This document shows, one piece after another, positions 38,518-47,963 of a stretch of 64,000 nt of DNA. This stretch comes from Rhodocyclaceae bacterium (GTDB lineage Bacteria > Pseudomonadota > Gammaproteobacteria > Burkholderiales > Rhodocyclaceae). The DNA lies in contig WBUF01000005.1 in assembly GCA_008933825.1 (NCBI GenBank), positions 1 to 64,000 on the forward strand, in the 5' to 3' direction. A program made the position numbers and the translations under genes. The stretch's first letter is position 1; each line of letters begins with the position of its first letter. The notes beneath the pieces were generated by a model. That model was not told where the DNA came from and made no database searches. It worked only from the letters and a program-made list of their open reading frames with translations.

Positions 38518-38545
38518 AAAAAAACGGCACCCGAAGGTGCCGTTT
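38518..38545 (-). terminator. Intrinsic terminator between livK and livH (system 1)
   Basis: A perfect 10-bp stem (AACGGCACC/GGTGCCGTT core) with a four-base loop, followed on the minus strand by a run of seven T. It lies 18 bases after the livK stop and 15 before the livH start, so most transcripts may end after livK, giving an excess of binding protein over permease. Confidence 0.85.
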
Positions 38546-38563
38546 GCCGGACAAACAGGCCGC

Positions 38564-39898
38564 TTACTTCTTCTCGGCGGCTGCAGGGGCAGCGCTCATG
38601 CCGCTCATTCCCTGCATGCCGGACATGCCGCCCATGCCCTGCCCCTGCATGCCTTGCATTCCGCCCATGCCGGACATCGCGGCAGGCTGGGCCGGCTCGG
38701 CCGGTGCGCCGCCGATGGTTTCGAGCGCTTCCCACTTGCCGCCCTTGGCCTGGTAGAGGGTGATGGCGCCGTCCTTGACATCGCCGCGCTCGTCGAAGGT
38801 GATCCTGGCGGTGACGCCGTCGAAGGCGGTTTTCGGCAACTCGACCAGATACTTTGCCGGCTCGACCGAATTGGCGCGCTTCATGGCGTCGATCATGACG
38901 TTCGCGGCGTCATAGCTGTAGGGCGCGTAGAGCTGGATGTCGACATTGAACTTCGCCTTGTACTTGTCCATGAAGGCCTTGCCGCCCGGCATCTTCTCCA
39001 GCGGCACGCCCGGCAGCGAGCAGTAGTGGCCCTCTGCGGCATCGCCGGCCAGCTTGTGGAACTCGGTGGTGCAGCCGCCGTCGGCGAAGATCATCTTCGC
39101 CTTGATGCCGAGCTTCTTCAGCTGCTGCGCCATCGGGCCGGCCTGGGCGTCCATGCCGCCGTACATGACGAGGTCCGGCTTTTTCGACTTGATCTTGGTG
39201 AGGATGGCGGCGAAATCGGTAGCCTTGTCGTTGGTGAATTCGCGCGCCACGATCTTGGCGCCGCCGGCGACGGCGGCCTTTTCGAACTCGTCGGCGACGC
39301 CCTGGCCATAGGCGGTGCGATCGTCGACGATGGCGATCTTCTTGCCGGCCAGCTGCTGCGTGGCGTAGCCGCCCAGCACCTTGCCCTGCTGCTCGTCGTT
39401 GGCCATCACGCGGAAGGCGGTCTTGAAGCCCTGCTGCGTGTACTTCGGATTGGTCGCCGAGGGCGAGATCTGCGGGATGCCGGCTTCGGAATAGAGCTTC
39501 GAGGCCGGAATGGTGGTGCCGGAGTTGAGGTGGCCGATGACGCCGTTCACCTTGGCGTCGATCAGCTTCTGCGCCACGGTGGTGCCCTGCTTCGGATCGG
39601 CCTGGTCATCCTCTCCCATGAAGTCGAAGGTCACCACGGCGCCGCCGATTTCCAGCTTCTTCGCATTGGCCTCCTCGATGGCCAGGCGCGCACCGTTCTC
39701 GTTGTCCTTGCCAAGGTGCGCCTGCGGGCCGGTCAGTGGCGAGACGTGGCCGATTTTCACGGTAACCGTCGGTTTGGCCGGCGGCGCGGCCGGCTGCTCG
39801 GCCTTCGGCGGCGGGGGCGGTGGGGCCTCCTTGCCGCAACCGAACGCGACAAGCGATGAAGCGAGGGCTAGGCTGATCGTCTTGACAGGGAAGCGCAT
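38564..39898 (-). CDS. livK: ABC transporter substrate-binding lipoprotein (Liv type) with Met-rich tail (system 1)
   Basis: A 444-residue periplasmic-binding-fold protein. The signal ends in a lipobox (LVAFGC, Cys near residue 20), followed by a Pro/Ala linker and a type 1 binding domain (KIGHVSPLTGPQAHLGKDNENGA, then SPSATNPKYTQQGFKTAFRV). That suggests lipid anchoring, unlike the usual soluble LivJ/LivK. The last 37 residues are abnormal: a 28-residue Met/Gly/Ser/Gln stretch with nine methionines (38594-38677), then AAPAAAEKK. ATG 39898 is nine bases from AAGGAG; an ATG two codons upstream (39904) is too close to that site. Confidence 0.9.
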   Translation of the reverse strand: MRFPVKTISLALASSLVAFGCGKEAPPPPPPKAEQPAAPPAKPTVTVKIGHVSPLTGPQAHLGKDNENGARLAIEEANAKKLEIGGAVVTFDFMGEDDQADPKQGTTVAQKLIDAKVNGVIGHLNSGTTIPASKLYSEAGIPQISPSATNPKYTQQGFKTAFRVMANDEQQGKVLGGYATQQLAGKKIAIVDDRTAYGQGVADEFEKAAVAGGAKIVAREFTNDKATDFAAILTKIKSKKPDLVMYGGMDAQAGPMAQQLKKLGIKAKMIFADGGCTTEFHKLAGDAAEGHYCSLPGVPLEKMPGGKAFMDKYKAKFNVDIQLYAPYSYDAANVMIDAMKRANSVEPAKYLVELPKTAFDGVTARITFDERGDVKDGAITLYQAKGGKWEALETIGGAPAEPAQPAAMSGMGGMQGMQGQGMGGMSGMQGMSGMSAAPAAAEKK

Positions 39899-39983
39899 GG
39901 TCATCGTCTCCTTCCTTATAGGCAATTGTTGTTTTATGCGAGTGCGCGGGGGATTGTGCTGTCGCCCCCGGGTGATGTCAATA

Positions 39984-40011
39984 AAAAAGCCGGCCCTCCG
40001 GCCGGCTTTTT
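39984..40011. terminator. Bidirectional-looking terminator downstream of the cytochrome c gene
   Basis: AAAAAGCCGGCC and GGCCGGCTTTTT form a 12-bp stem around CTCC, with T-runs on both strands. It lies 16 bases past the cytochrome stop and insulates that gene from the livK promoter region. Confidence 0.9.
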
Positions 40012-40027
40012 CAGATCGAGCCGAGGC

Positions 40028-40339
40028 TCACTTCATCGCGAGGATCCAGGCCACCAGTTTCTTGATGTCGGCGTCGGAAACGGCCGGGTTCGGCGGCATC
40101 GGCACGGTGCCCCACTTGCCCGAGCCGCCTTTCTTGACCTTGCCCTCGAGGTCAGCGGCAGCGGCGGCGTTGCCGGCGTACTTCTTGGCGACGTCCTTGT
40201 AGGAGGGGCCGACGACTTTCTTGTCGATGGCGTGGCAGCTCATGCAGTTCTTGGCTTTCGCCAGGGCTTCGTCGGCGGAAGCCTGGCCGGCGATCAGCAG
40301 GCCGGCGCCGGCGAGCAGCAGCGTTTTCAGCAGTTTCAT
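40028..40339 (-). CDS. Periplasmic class I cytochrome c (c551/c8 type)
   Basis: A 103-residue precursor. A signal peptide (residues 1-22, ending ASA) precedes an 81-residue mature protein with heme attachment C32-M-S-C35-H36 and the distal ligand M81 in VPMPPNP. The size and GPSYKDVAKKYAG segment are those of small electron carriers that feed nitrite reductase or terminal oxidases. Flanked by its own terminator downstream; a run of AT-rich DNA with AGAGGAATTAATTC precedes the ATG. Confidence 0.94.
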   Translation of the reverse strand: MKLLKTLLLAGAGLLIAGQASADEALAKAKNCMSCHAIDKKVVGPSYKDVAKKYAGNAAAAADLEGKVKKGGSGKWGTVPMPPNPAVSDADIKKLVAWILAMK

Positions 40340-40383
40340 TGAATTAATTCCTCTTAGGCGTGGTTGGAAAATGCGCCGATACT

Positions 40384-42504
<2,121 letters not shown>

Positions 42505-42529
42505 GCTCCAGTGTAGCCGCCTGCCGGAT

Positions 42530-42543
42530 ATCAGTCGACTGAT
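42530..42543. promoter_or_regulatory. Perfect 14-bp palindrome upstream of the DUF255 gene
   Basis: ATCAGTCGACTGAT is fully self-complementary and centred 33 bp before the DUF255 start. An 8-bp inverted repeat (TGCTCCAG 42504-42511, CTGGAGCA 42561-42568) encloses it. It may be an operator for the DUF255 gene or part of the end structure of the six-gene operon whose last stop is at 42574. Confidence 0.4.
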
Positions 42544-42573
42544 TTCGTCAACTATTCAGCCTGGAGCAAACGC

Positions 42574-43878
42574 CTATCGGCGCCTTCCCTCGCCGATGGC
42601 GTTGCAGGCGCGGATGCCGGCAGTGCCGGAGGCGCGCAACCGCTCGCAGCCGGCATAGGCTTCGCGTGAACCGCAGACATATTGCCCAGGCGCTCCGGCA
42701 GCCGGGACGCAACCGGGGATATTTGCCGCAGGCGCCGTTCTGCCGCCCTCGGGGGCGGGTACCGTCGCCGGGGACATGAGCGGCGCAGGCGGCGGGCTTT
42801 GGGAAGCAGGCGCAACCGGGGCAGGAATGCCGCTTGCCGGCGCACCCAGCATGGGTGGGGGCGTCATCAGCTTCCCCTTGTCCGTGCCGCCGCCGCCACC
42901 GCCGCCCGGCTGCGGTGGCGGCGGCAGGGGCTGATTGGAGTCGATCTTATAATCCTTGGGTTGGTCGGACATCTTGAGAATCGGGGTTGGCACCAGTTCG
43001 ATCTGACGGGTGATGCTGCAAATCTCTCCCGACCAGTCGATTGCGGTGCAGGCCTTCAAGGTCCAGTTCAGCTTGATGCTGTTCGTCCCGAAATCGAGCG
43101 GAACGACGATTTCGCCCCAATCGTTTCCCTCCATGTCGACTTTTGCCGAAATCCCGTTCCAATTCGGGTTGGGGCCGAAGTAAACATGTCCAGGGGGATG
43201 CTTTTCATTTTCGGGCAGGATCTTGCCGTTATCCCAATAGAGGCGGAATTTCTTGCTCGTCGACCTCATGAGCACGTCTTTGGCGACCCGCAGCCTGAGC
43301 TCCTGGCCCGAAGGCCTGACGGCGACCGCTCCGGATTGCTTGGCGCTGACATTCGAAGGGGGGTGAAAGAAGAAGCTGATCATCTTTTCGGCGCCTTCCT
43401 GCAGGGGATCCACGCCCTGGAAATAAACCAGGTTCGTGCAGGCTTCCGTTTTCTGGTCGGAGCCAGGAGGCTTCCACGAATAACATGCCTGGACGCTCCA
43501 CTGGGTGCTGATGTTGAATTTGAGCGGGCCCGAGGCCACCCCCTGGCTGTTGAGGGTCAGCGAGCCGGGACCCGGAGCGGAGACCGACTCATGCCAACCG
43601 CTCCCTGATTGAGGGGTGCCGTATTTCAGGGCGATGGTTTTTGACTGCTTGAGGAATTCAGGCTTGGCCGTCACAACGATCTGGCTGCCGGTCGGCGCCT
43701 TGACCGTCCACACCATGGCCGAACCGACGCTCTTCTGGGTGGCCTGCGAAAAGGAAATGCTCACCGGTTGGGCGGCTTGGGCGGCGGCAGGCCAACCGGG
43801 AAGAATTGCCCATCCAAGCAGAAACCATGACGCTTTCAGTGCGCCTGTCTTGCCGATGCCCCTCGAAATGCTCTGCAT
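42574..43878 (-). CDS. Exported protein of unknown function, four-cysteine C-terminal module (gene 6 of 6)
   Basis: A 434-residue precursor I do not recognise. A long signal peptide (about 35 residues, GWAILPGWPAAAQAA) precedes a beta-rich body of about 260 residues with aromatic strands (VYFGPNPNWNGISAKVDMEG, WTLKACTAIDWSGEICSI) and four cysteines. A proline- and glycine-rich linker follows (QPLPPPPQPGGGGGGG). The final 45 residues form a module C-x11-C-x8-C-x13-C, almost identical to that of the neighbouring 740-residue protein. All eight mature cysteines could pair, as expected for a periplasmic or surface protein. AAGGAGAACGCC precedes the ATG. It follows the upstream gene by 13 bases. 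Confidence 0.85.
   Translation of the reverse strand: MQSISRGIGKTGALKASWFLLGWAILPGWPAAAQAAQPVSISFSQATQKSVGSAMVWTVKAPTGSQIVVTAKPEFLKQSKTIALKYGTPQSGSGWHESVSAPGPGSLTLNSQGVASGPLKFNISTQWSVQACYSWKPPGSDQKTEACTNLVYFQGVDPLQEGAEKMISFFFHPPSNVSAKQSGAVAVRPSGQELRLRVAKDVLMRSTSKKFRLYWDNGKILPENEKHPPGHVYFGPNPNWNGISAKVDMEGNDWGEIVVPLDFGTNSIKLNWTLKACTAIDWSGEICSITRQIELVPTPILKMSDQPKDYKIDSNQPLPPPPQPGGGGGGGTDKGKLMTPPPMLGAPASGIPAPVAPASQSPPPAPLMSPATVPAPEGGRTAPAANIPGCVPAAGAPGQYVCGSREAYAGCERLRASGTAGIRACNAIGEGRRR
42577..42711 (-). repeat. Four-cysteine C-terminal module, copy A
   Basis: Encodes 45 residues spaced C-x11-C-x8-C-x13-C. The central CGSREAYAGCERLR and the SGTAGIR segment are identical to copy B at 43895-44026. 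It follows a Pro/Ala-rich linker. Confidence 0.9.
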
Positions 43879-43891
43879 GGCGTTCTCCTTT

Positions 43892-46114
43892 CTATCGCGA
43901 ACGGGCGCCCGAAATGCCGCAGTGTCGTATTCCCGCCGTTCCCGACGTGCGCAGCCGCTCGCAGCCGGCATAGGCCTCGCGCGAGCCGCAGGCATATTGT
44001 TCGGGTGCGCCCGGCACGGGCGTGCAGCCGGGCACGCTTGCGGCGGGCGCCCTGCGGCCTGCATCGCCGGGGAGCGGCGCAATGCCCGGCGGCGGGGAGG
44101 CTCCCGGCGTGGGTGCGGTTGCCGGAGCGGCGGGAGCAAGCACCGGGGGCGGCGCCATGGGCGGCGGCGCGCTCATGATCGGCGCCTTGAGCTCCTGCTC
44201 CTTGGTGATCTCAAGCAGGAATAATCGGCAAGGCGCATCCGCGCCGTCCAGATGGGGGTCGACCGGACAGACGGGCAGGTTGATCCCGGGGTGGGCGGCG
44301 AACTCTCCGCCCTGGCAACCGATCTTCAGGCTGTCCGGTTCCCCGGTCTTGCAACTGCCGCCGCCTGCGCTCGATTTCGCCTTGGCGTCGCCGTAGCCCG
44401 GTTTGGTGCCGATCGGCCCTCCCCCGCCGTTGAGCTGGTTGCGGATGGCCGAAGCCTCGCCTTCCAGCTTGACGAACTCGGCCAGACCGGCGGCATCGCC
44501 CTTGCACTTCACGGTAGCGCCGGGGTGACTTGCCGTCACCTTGGCCAGCAAGTCCTTGCACTTGTCGATCTTCCACGGCCGGCTGCAGACGATGTTCCTT
44601 TCCAGCTGCGCGCAACTGCCCAGGGTGCCGTCCTTTTTCGGGCAGGGCACGGCTTTCGTTTCATCGACGATCTTGCAGCGCTTCGTGCCGAGCTGCTTGA
44701 GCAGCTCATCGGCTAAAGCGGCGTCGGCTTTCTTCTGGTCGAGCGTGCAGGGCAGCTTGCCGTCGAATGCGCCCGTGCAGGCGTCGAAGCCCTCGTAGGT
44801 CGCGCAGGCGATCTTCGGTTCGCTGGCCAAGCCGGCTTGCTTGCAGCCCAGGGCCTCGAGCTTCTTGACGCTTTCCGCCACCTGCTTCTGCGCCGCGGCG
44901 TACTCGGCGGCGAACTTGTCCGCCGGCGCCTTGCAGACGAACGCCCAGGCGGTGACCGGCGGCTGCTTCGACGAAGGCGGGAAGGGGAATTTGGCCTTCA
45001 TGGCGTTCGTGCACTGCTGCTGGAACTGCTTCTTGCGGTCCAAGGCGGCGGCCTTGCCCCAGTCTCCCGGCGCCGACTGCTTTGCCACTTTCGGGGCCTC
45101 CTCGCTGGCATAGACCTGCGCCGCCGCCGTCATGGCGGCGGCGATTTTCTGCACCTCCTTGCCGAACACCGCAAGCATGCCCTTGCAGACCTTTTCCGCA
45201 TCCTCCTCCCAGTGATCGTGATCGTCGTAATACGTCTTGCATTTGTGATAGACGGGTTTGGTGTGCATTTCCCACAGGCCCTTGCCCGACGGGTACTTGC
45301 AGGAGCCGCCGGAGTCGAGGCAGACCCAGGTGCCATAGTGGTATCCGGGCCGCCAGTACTTCGCGTAGTAGTCGTCGTAGGGCATGAAATCGTTGCCGCC
45401 GGTGAGGAGGTCCAACGCCTCGTCGACCCCTTCGACGGCCAGGTTGGCCGCCGCCTCGGCCAGTTTCATCGCGCCGCTGAGGATCTTGCCGACGACACTG
45501 CAACCGAGGTCCTTCAGCACGGCGGAGCCGGCCGGCAGGGCGCTGTCCGGGATCAGTTCGCAGACGGTGCTCGGGCCGAATTCGGCGAGGAGAACCTTGA
45601 CCAGGCCGGGCACTTCCCCGCTCTTCAGCCTGTCCAGCACCTCCTTGACCAGGCTGGCCTTGTGCTCGATGACATAGCCGATCACCGGGCAGCCGAAACT
45701 CTTCACGCCCGGCGGCACGAACACGGCGCAGACCACCGCCCGCGCAACATAGGGACCGCCCTTGCCGATGACCACGTCCCACTTTTCGTCCTTCGCCGCG
45801 AGCACGATCTCGTGGACGAGCTTCACGTCGGGGCTGTCGGGATCGAAAGGCATTTTTTTCTTCGCCTCTTCCAGCGTCTGCCCCTTGGCTTCCGCGGCCG
45901 ACGGACCGACAAACGACTTGATGCACGATTCGGCGTTTCCACCGGTATCGATCAGGCAGACGACGAAGGGCTTGGCCGGCTTCAACGCCGGAGCCATCTC
46001 CTGGAGGACGATGTCGAGGATCGTGCTGACCGTCGGGTCGATGGCCCGGGCGGGAAGCGATGGCAGGCACAGGGCGAGCGCCAGGAGAAAGGAAGAAACA
46101 AGACGGGTTTTCAT
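43892..46114 (-). CDS. Large cysteine-rich exported protein of unknown function (gene 5 of 6)
   Basis: A 740-residue precursor I do not recognise. A classical signal peptide (LALALCLPSLPARA) is followed by a mature protein with 30 cysteines spread along its length. The first 240 residues contain hydrophobic helices (GPYVARAVVCAVFVPPGV, SGAMKLAEAAANLAVEGVDEALDLL). A central region is rich in Tyr, His and Asp (MPYDDYYAKYWRPGYHYG, CKTYYDDHDHWEED), possibly metal binding. Repeated cysteine-containing helical segments and an Ala/Pro linker follow. The last 44 residues are the four-cysteine module shared with the next gene. The even cysteine count and export signal suggest disulfide bonding outside the cytoplasm. 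The ATG is seven bases after the preceding stop. Confidence 0.85.
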   Translation of the reverse strand: MKTRLVSSFLLALALCLPSLPARAIDPTVSTILDIVLQEMAPALKPAKPFVVCLIDTGGNAESCIKSFVGPSAAEAKGQTLEEAKKKMPFDPDSPDVKLVHEIVLAAKDEKWDVVIGKGGPYVARAVVCAVFVPPGVKSFGCPVIGYVIEHKASLVKEVLDRLKSGEVPGLVKVLLAEFGPSTVCELIPDSALPAGSAVLKDLGCSVVGKILSGAMKLAEAAANLAVEGVDEALDLLTGGNDFMPYDDYYAKYWRPGYHYGTWVCLDSGGSCKYPSGKGLWEMHTKPVYHKCKTYYDDHDHWEEDAEKVCKGMLAVFGKEVQKIAAAMTAAAQVYASEEAPKVAKQSAPGDWGKAAALDRKKQFQQQCTNAMKAKFPFPPSSKQPPVTAWAFVCKAPADKFAAEYAAAQKQVAESVKKLEALGCKQAGLASEPKIACATYEGFDACTGAFDGKLPCTLDQKKADAALADELLKQLGTKRCKIVDETKAVPCPKKDGTLGSCAQLERNIVCSRPWKIDKCKDLLAKVTASHPGATVKCKGDAAGLAEFVKLEGEASAIRNQLNGGGGPIGTKPGYGDAKAKSSAGGGSCKTGEPDSLKIGCQGGEFAAHPGINLPVCPVDPHLDGADAPCRLFLLEITKEQELKAPIMSAPPPMAPPPVLAPAAPATAPTPGASPPPGIAPLPGDAGRRAPAASVPGCTPVPGAPEQYACGSREAYAGCERLRTSGTAGIRHCGISGARSR
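43895..44026 (-). repeat. Four-cysteine C-terminal module, copy B
   Basis: Encodes 44 residues with the same cysteine spacing as copy A (42577-42711) and about three quarters identical residues. Both copies are at the extreme C-terminus behind a Pro/Ala linker, which suggests a sorting, anchoring or partner-binding tag. Confidence 0.9.
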
Positions 46115-46121
46115 CGCTGGA

Positions 46122-46541
46122 TCAGAACGAGCCCTTGGTCTCGATCACCAGCGGCGTGCCCGCCTTTGCCTTGAACAGTGCCGTCGATGCGTTGTAGTCG
46201 GGCACCCCGACCCCGCCGTTCGACACCACCAATTCGACGGCGCATTTCCAGCCGGCGGCGTCCGCGGCGTAGCCCGGAAGGGTCAGATCGACCGGCACGG
46301 AAACCGGAGGCCCGGAGTACTGCCCGCCGGTGACGGGAACATCGACGAACTTGACCGCCACGACGAAATCGTCCTTCTTGAGAACCCAGCAGGTGACGCG
46401 GGCCTTGGCTATCTCGGGAGGCAGGTTGTCGAGTTTGAGAGGCACTTGAAATGTCACGATCGGCGCCGCGCGGGCGACGCCAGTCAGGGCCTGAAAAGCC
46501 ATCAAGGCGGGGGCGAGCATGAACAGGAACCTGGGTTTCAT
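46122..46541 (-). CDS. Small exported protein with two cysteines (gene 4 of 6)
   Basis: A 139-residue precursor I do not recognise. A signal peptide (MLAPALMAFQALTGVARA, about residues 8-25) precedes a mature domain of about 114 residues. It is predicted all-beta, with two cysteines (VTCWVL, WKCAVEL) that could form one disulfide as in an Ig-like or pilin-chaperone-like sandwich, but no family motif confirms this. GGGAGG lies 7 bases before the ATG. It is 46 bases after gene 3 and eight before gene 5. Confidence 0.8.
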   Translation of the reverse strand: MKPRFLFMLAPALMAFQALTGVARAAPIVTFQVPLKLDNLPPEIAKARVTCWVLKKDDFVVAVKFVDVPVTGGQYSGPPVSVPVDLTLPGYAADAAGWKCAVELVVSNGGVGVPDYNASTALFKAKAGTPLVIETKGSF

Positions 46542-46587
46542 TTCATCCTCCCGGATCGACCAGTCGAGCTGAATGTCAGGCGGCCCG

Positions 46588-47043
46588 TCATTGGGCAGCC
46601 CCCGTTGCCATGAGCGGCCCTGTCGTCACCGTCGCGGGCAAGGCAACCGAAATCGCACCCATCCCGCTCGCGACCAGTGCCCCGGTCGCGATGGTTTCCG
46701 GCAGGCGCTTGTTCAGGGCGCCTATTCCCGTCACCGTCAGCAAACCCGTGTTGACCTGGCCGGGCAGCGGCCCGCTGTTTGGCGATAGGCCGGGAGGAGG
46801 TTGCAATGGCGGCATGATCATTGAACCGGATGCCGGGGGCGACATCGTGCGCATGTTGTTCGGCGGCATGCGCGTCGTTGCCGGAGGGGTGCTCGTGCCC
46901 GGCACGATCCGCGACGGCGCCTGGCTTGCGGGCCGCCTGTCGATGTTTGCCGCGCGCTCCTCGTCCGTCTTGTCCGTATTGCGCGCCTGAACGAGATTGC
47001 CCGCGGCCAGGACAGATACGATCGGGACAAGACAAAGACGCAT
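46588..47043 (-). CDS. Small proline-rich exported protein (gene 3 of 6)
   Basis: A 151-residue precursor I do not recognise. A short signal peptide (LVPIVSVLAAGNLVQA) is followed by a low-complexity Pro/Thr/Ser/Met stretch (IMPPLQPPPGLSPNSGPLPG), then a C-terminal half with two or three short repeats of the type TGLLTVTGIGAL, TGALVASGMGAI and TGPLMATGAA. The repeats suggest regular beta turns or a small fibrous element. It has no cysteine after the signal. The start ATG is 17 bases past gene 2. Confidence 0.75.
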   Translation of the reverse strand: MRLCLVPIVSVLAAGNLVQARNTDKTDEERAANIDRRPASQAPSRIVPGTSTPPATTRMPPNNMRTMSPPASGSMIMPPLQPPPGLSPNSGPLPGQVNTGLLTVTGIGALNKRLPETIATGALVASGMGAISVALPATVTTGPLMATGAAQ

Positions 47044-47060
47044 GCCGATGGCTCGGGTTG

Positions 47061-47921
47061 TTACCTGATGACAACGGAGCGCATCAGCGTCGCCGGCGGC
47101 CGGTTGGCGCCGGGGTTGGCGTCGACGTGGCGAAAAGTCAGTGTCGCCGGCACGGCGGCAGCGTTGACTTCAACGATGCTGCTGCCCGGAACCGGCGCAA
47201 TGAATTCTCGGCAGACGGGCAAGGTCGGCCGCCTGAAGCGGCCCGGCGAGACAGCGGTGAGAACGATGCCTTCGCGGTCGCCCTGGCTGGTCGCAAGCTC
47301 GACCGTCACGCTGGCAAGGCCCGCCAGGTCCGGGTCGACCAGTTCGATGCCCAACGGCACCACTCCGCCCGGACAGGGTGCAAGGCTGACCAGGGGCAGG
47401 GCCGACGGCATGACTGTCAGGGTCGCCAGCGCCCCCGCTTCGCTGGCGAACGGGTTGTCGCCGGACACTGCCGCCAGCCGCCAGCCGTCCCGGGCGCGGT
47501 GCATGAGGAAGGTGCTGCGCCCGGTGAACAGGCCGGGGGTGAAGTCGGCGACGCCGAAGAAGCGTTTCTCCCAGGCGGCCTGGATCATCGTCACGTCCGG
47601 CCCTGCCGTGACGTTGGCCTCGAAGAGATGCAGGCGGATCTGCTTCAGGTTACCCGTGTCGCGGCGCATGCCGTCGAGGAAGCGCTGGTAGCCGATCATG
47701 GCCGGGTCGAGGCGCGCCTGGATGGTGCCGATGTCGCCGCTCTCGTAGGCGCGGATGATCTCGTCGAGGGCGTTGCGCGCCGCCTTCATGTCCTCGAAGC
47801 CGGCGACCTGGGACTTCTGTTCCGTTGCCGGGGCCTGGGCGATGGCCGGCGCCGTCGGCAGACCGGCGAGCAGCAGCAGGGCAATGGCAAGGGCAGGTCT
47901 CATGGGCGCACCGGTCGGCAT
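47061..47921 (-). CDS. Exported protein with NTF2-like domain (gene 2 of 6)
   Basis: A 286-residue precursor. After the signal peptide (LAIALLLLAGLPTAPAIA) comes an NTF2/SnoaL-like domain: helix ARNALDEIIRAYESGDIGTIQARL, then strands around VTMIQAAWEKRFF and RDGWRLAAVSGDNPF. The remaining about 130 residues are a beta domain with two cysteines (LAPCPGG, LPVCREF). NTF2-like folds are often adaptors or ligand binders; no catalytic residues can be assigned. ATG 47921 or the in-frame ATG 47903 may be the start. It follows the barrel gene by 42 bases. Confidence 0.78.
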   Translation of the reverse strand: MPTGAPMRPALAIALLLLAGLPTAPAIAQAPATEQKSQVAGFEDMKAARNALDEIIRAYESGDIGTIQARLDPAMIGYQRFLDGMRRDTGNLKQIRLHLFEANVTAGPDVTMIQAAWEKRFFGVADFTPGLFTGRSTFLMHRARDGWRLAAVSGDNPFASEAGALATLTVMPSALPLVSLAPCPGGVVPLGIELVDPDLAGLASVTVELATSQGDREGIVLTAVSPGRFRRPTLPVCREFIAPVPGSSIVEVNAAAVPATLTFRHVDANPGANRPPATLMRSVVIR

Positions 47922-47963
47922 GTTCGATTAACGCCGCGGGCAGGGCCGCGGCTGACAAGGAAT

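Noticed and set aside
38594..38677. Short tandem repeat resembling a CRISPR-like or VNTR array
   Set aside because: The repeats are codon-level Met/Gly repeats inside livK with no unique spacers; it is treated as a protein tail.
37673..39859. 728-codon plus-strand open frame opposite livH and livK
   Set aside because: His/Asp/Gly/Arg-rich composition typical of an antisense shadow; the minus-strand genes are clear family members.
43892..46114. Multiheme cytochrome
   Set aside because: None of the cysteines that I can see forms a CxxCH heme-binding motif.
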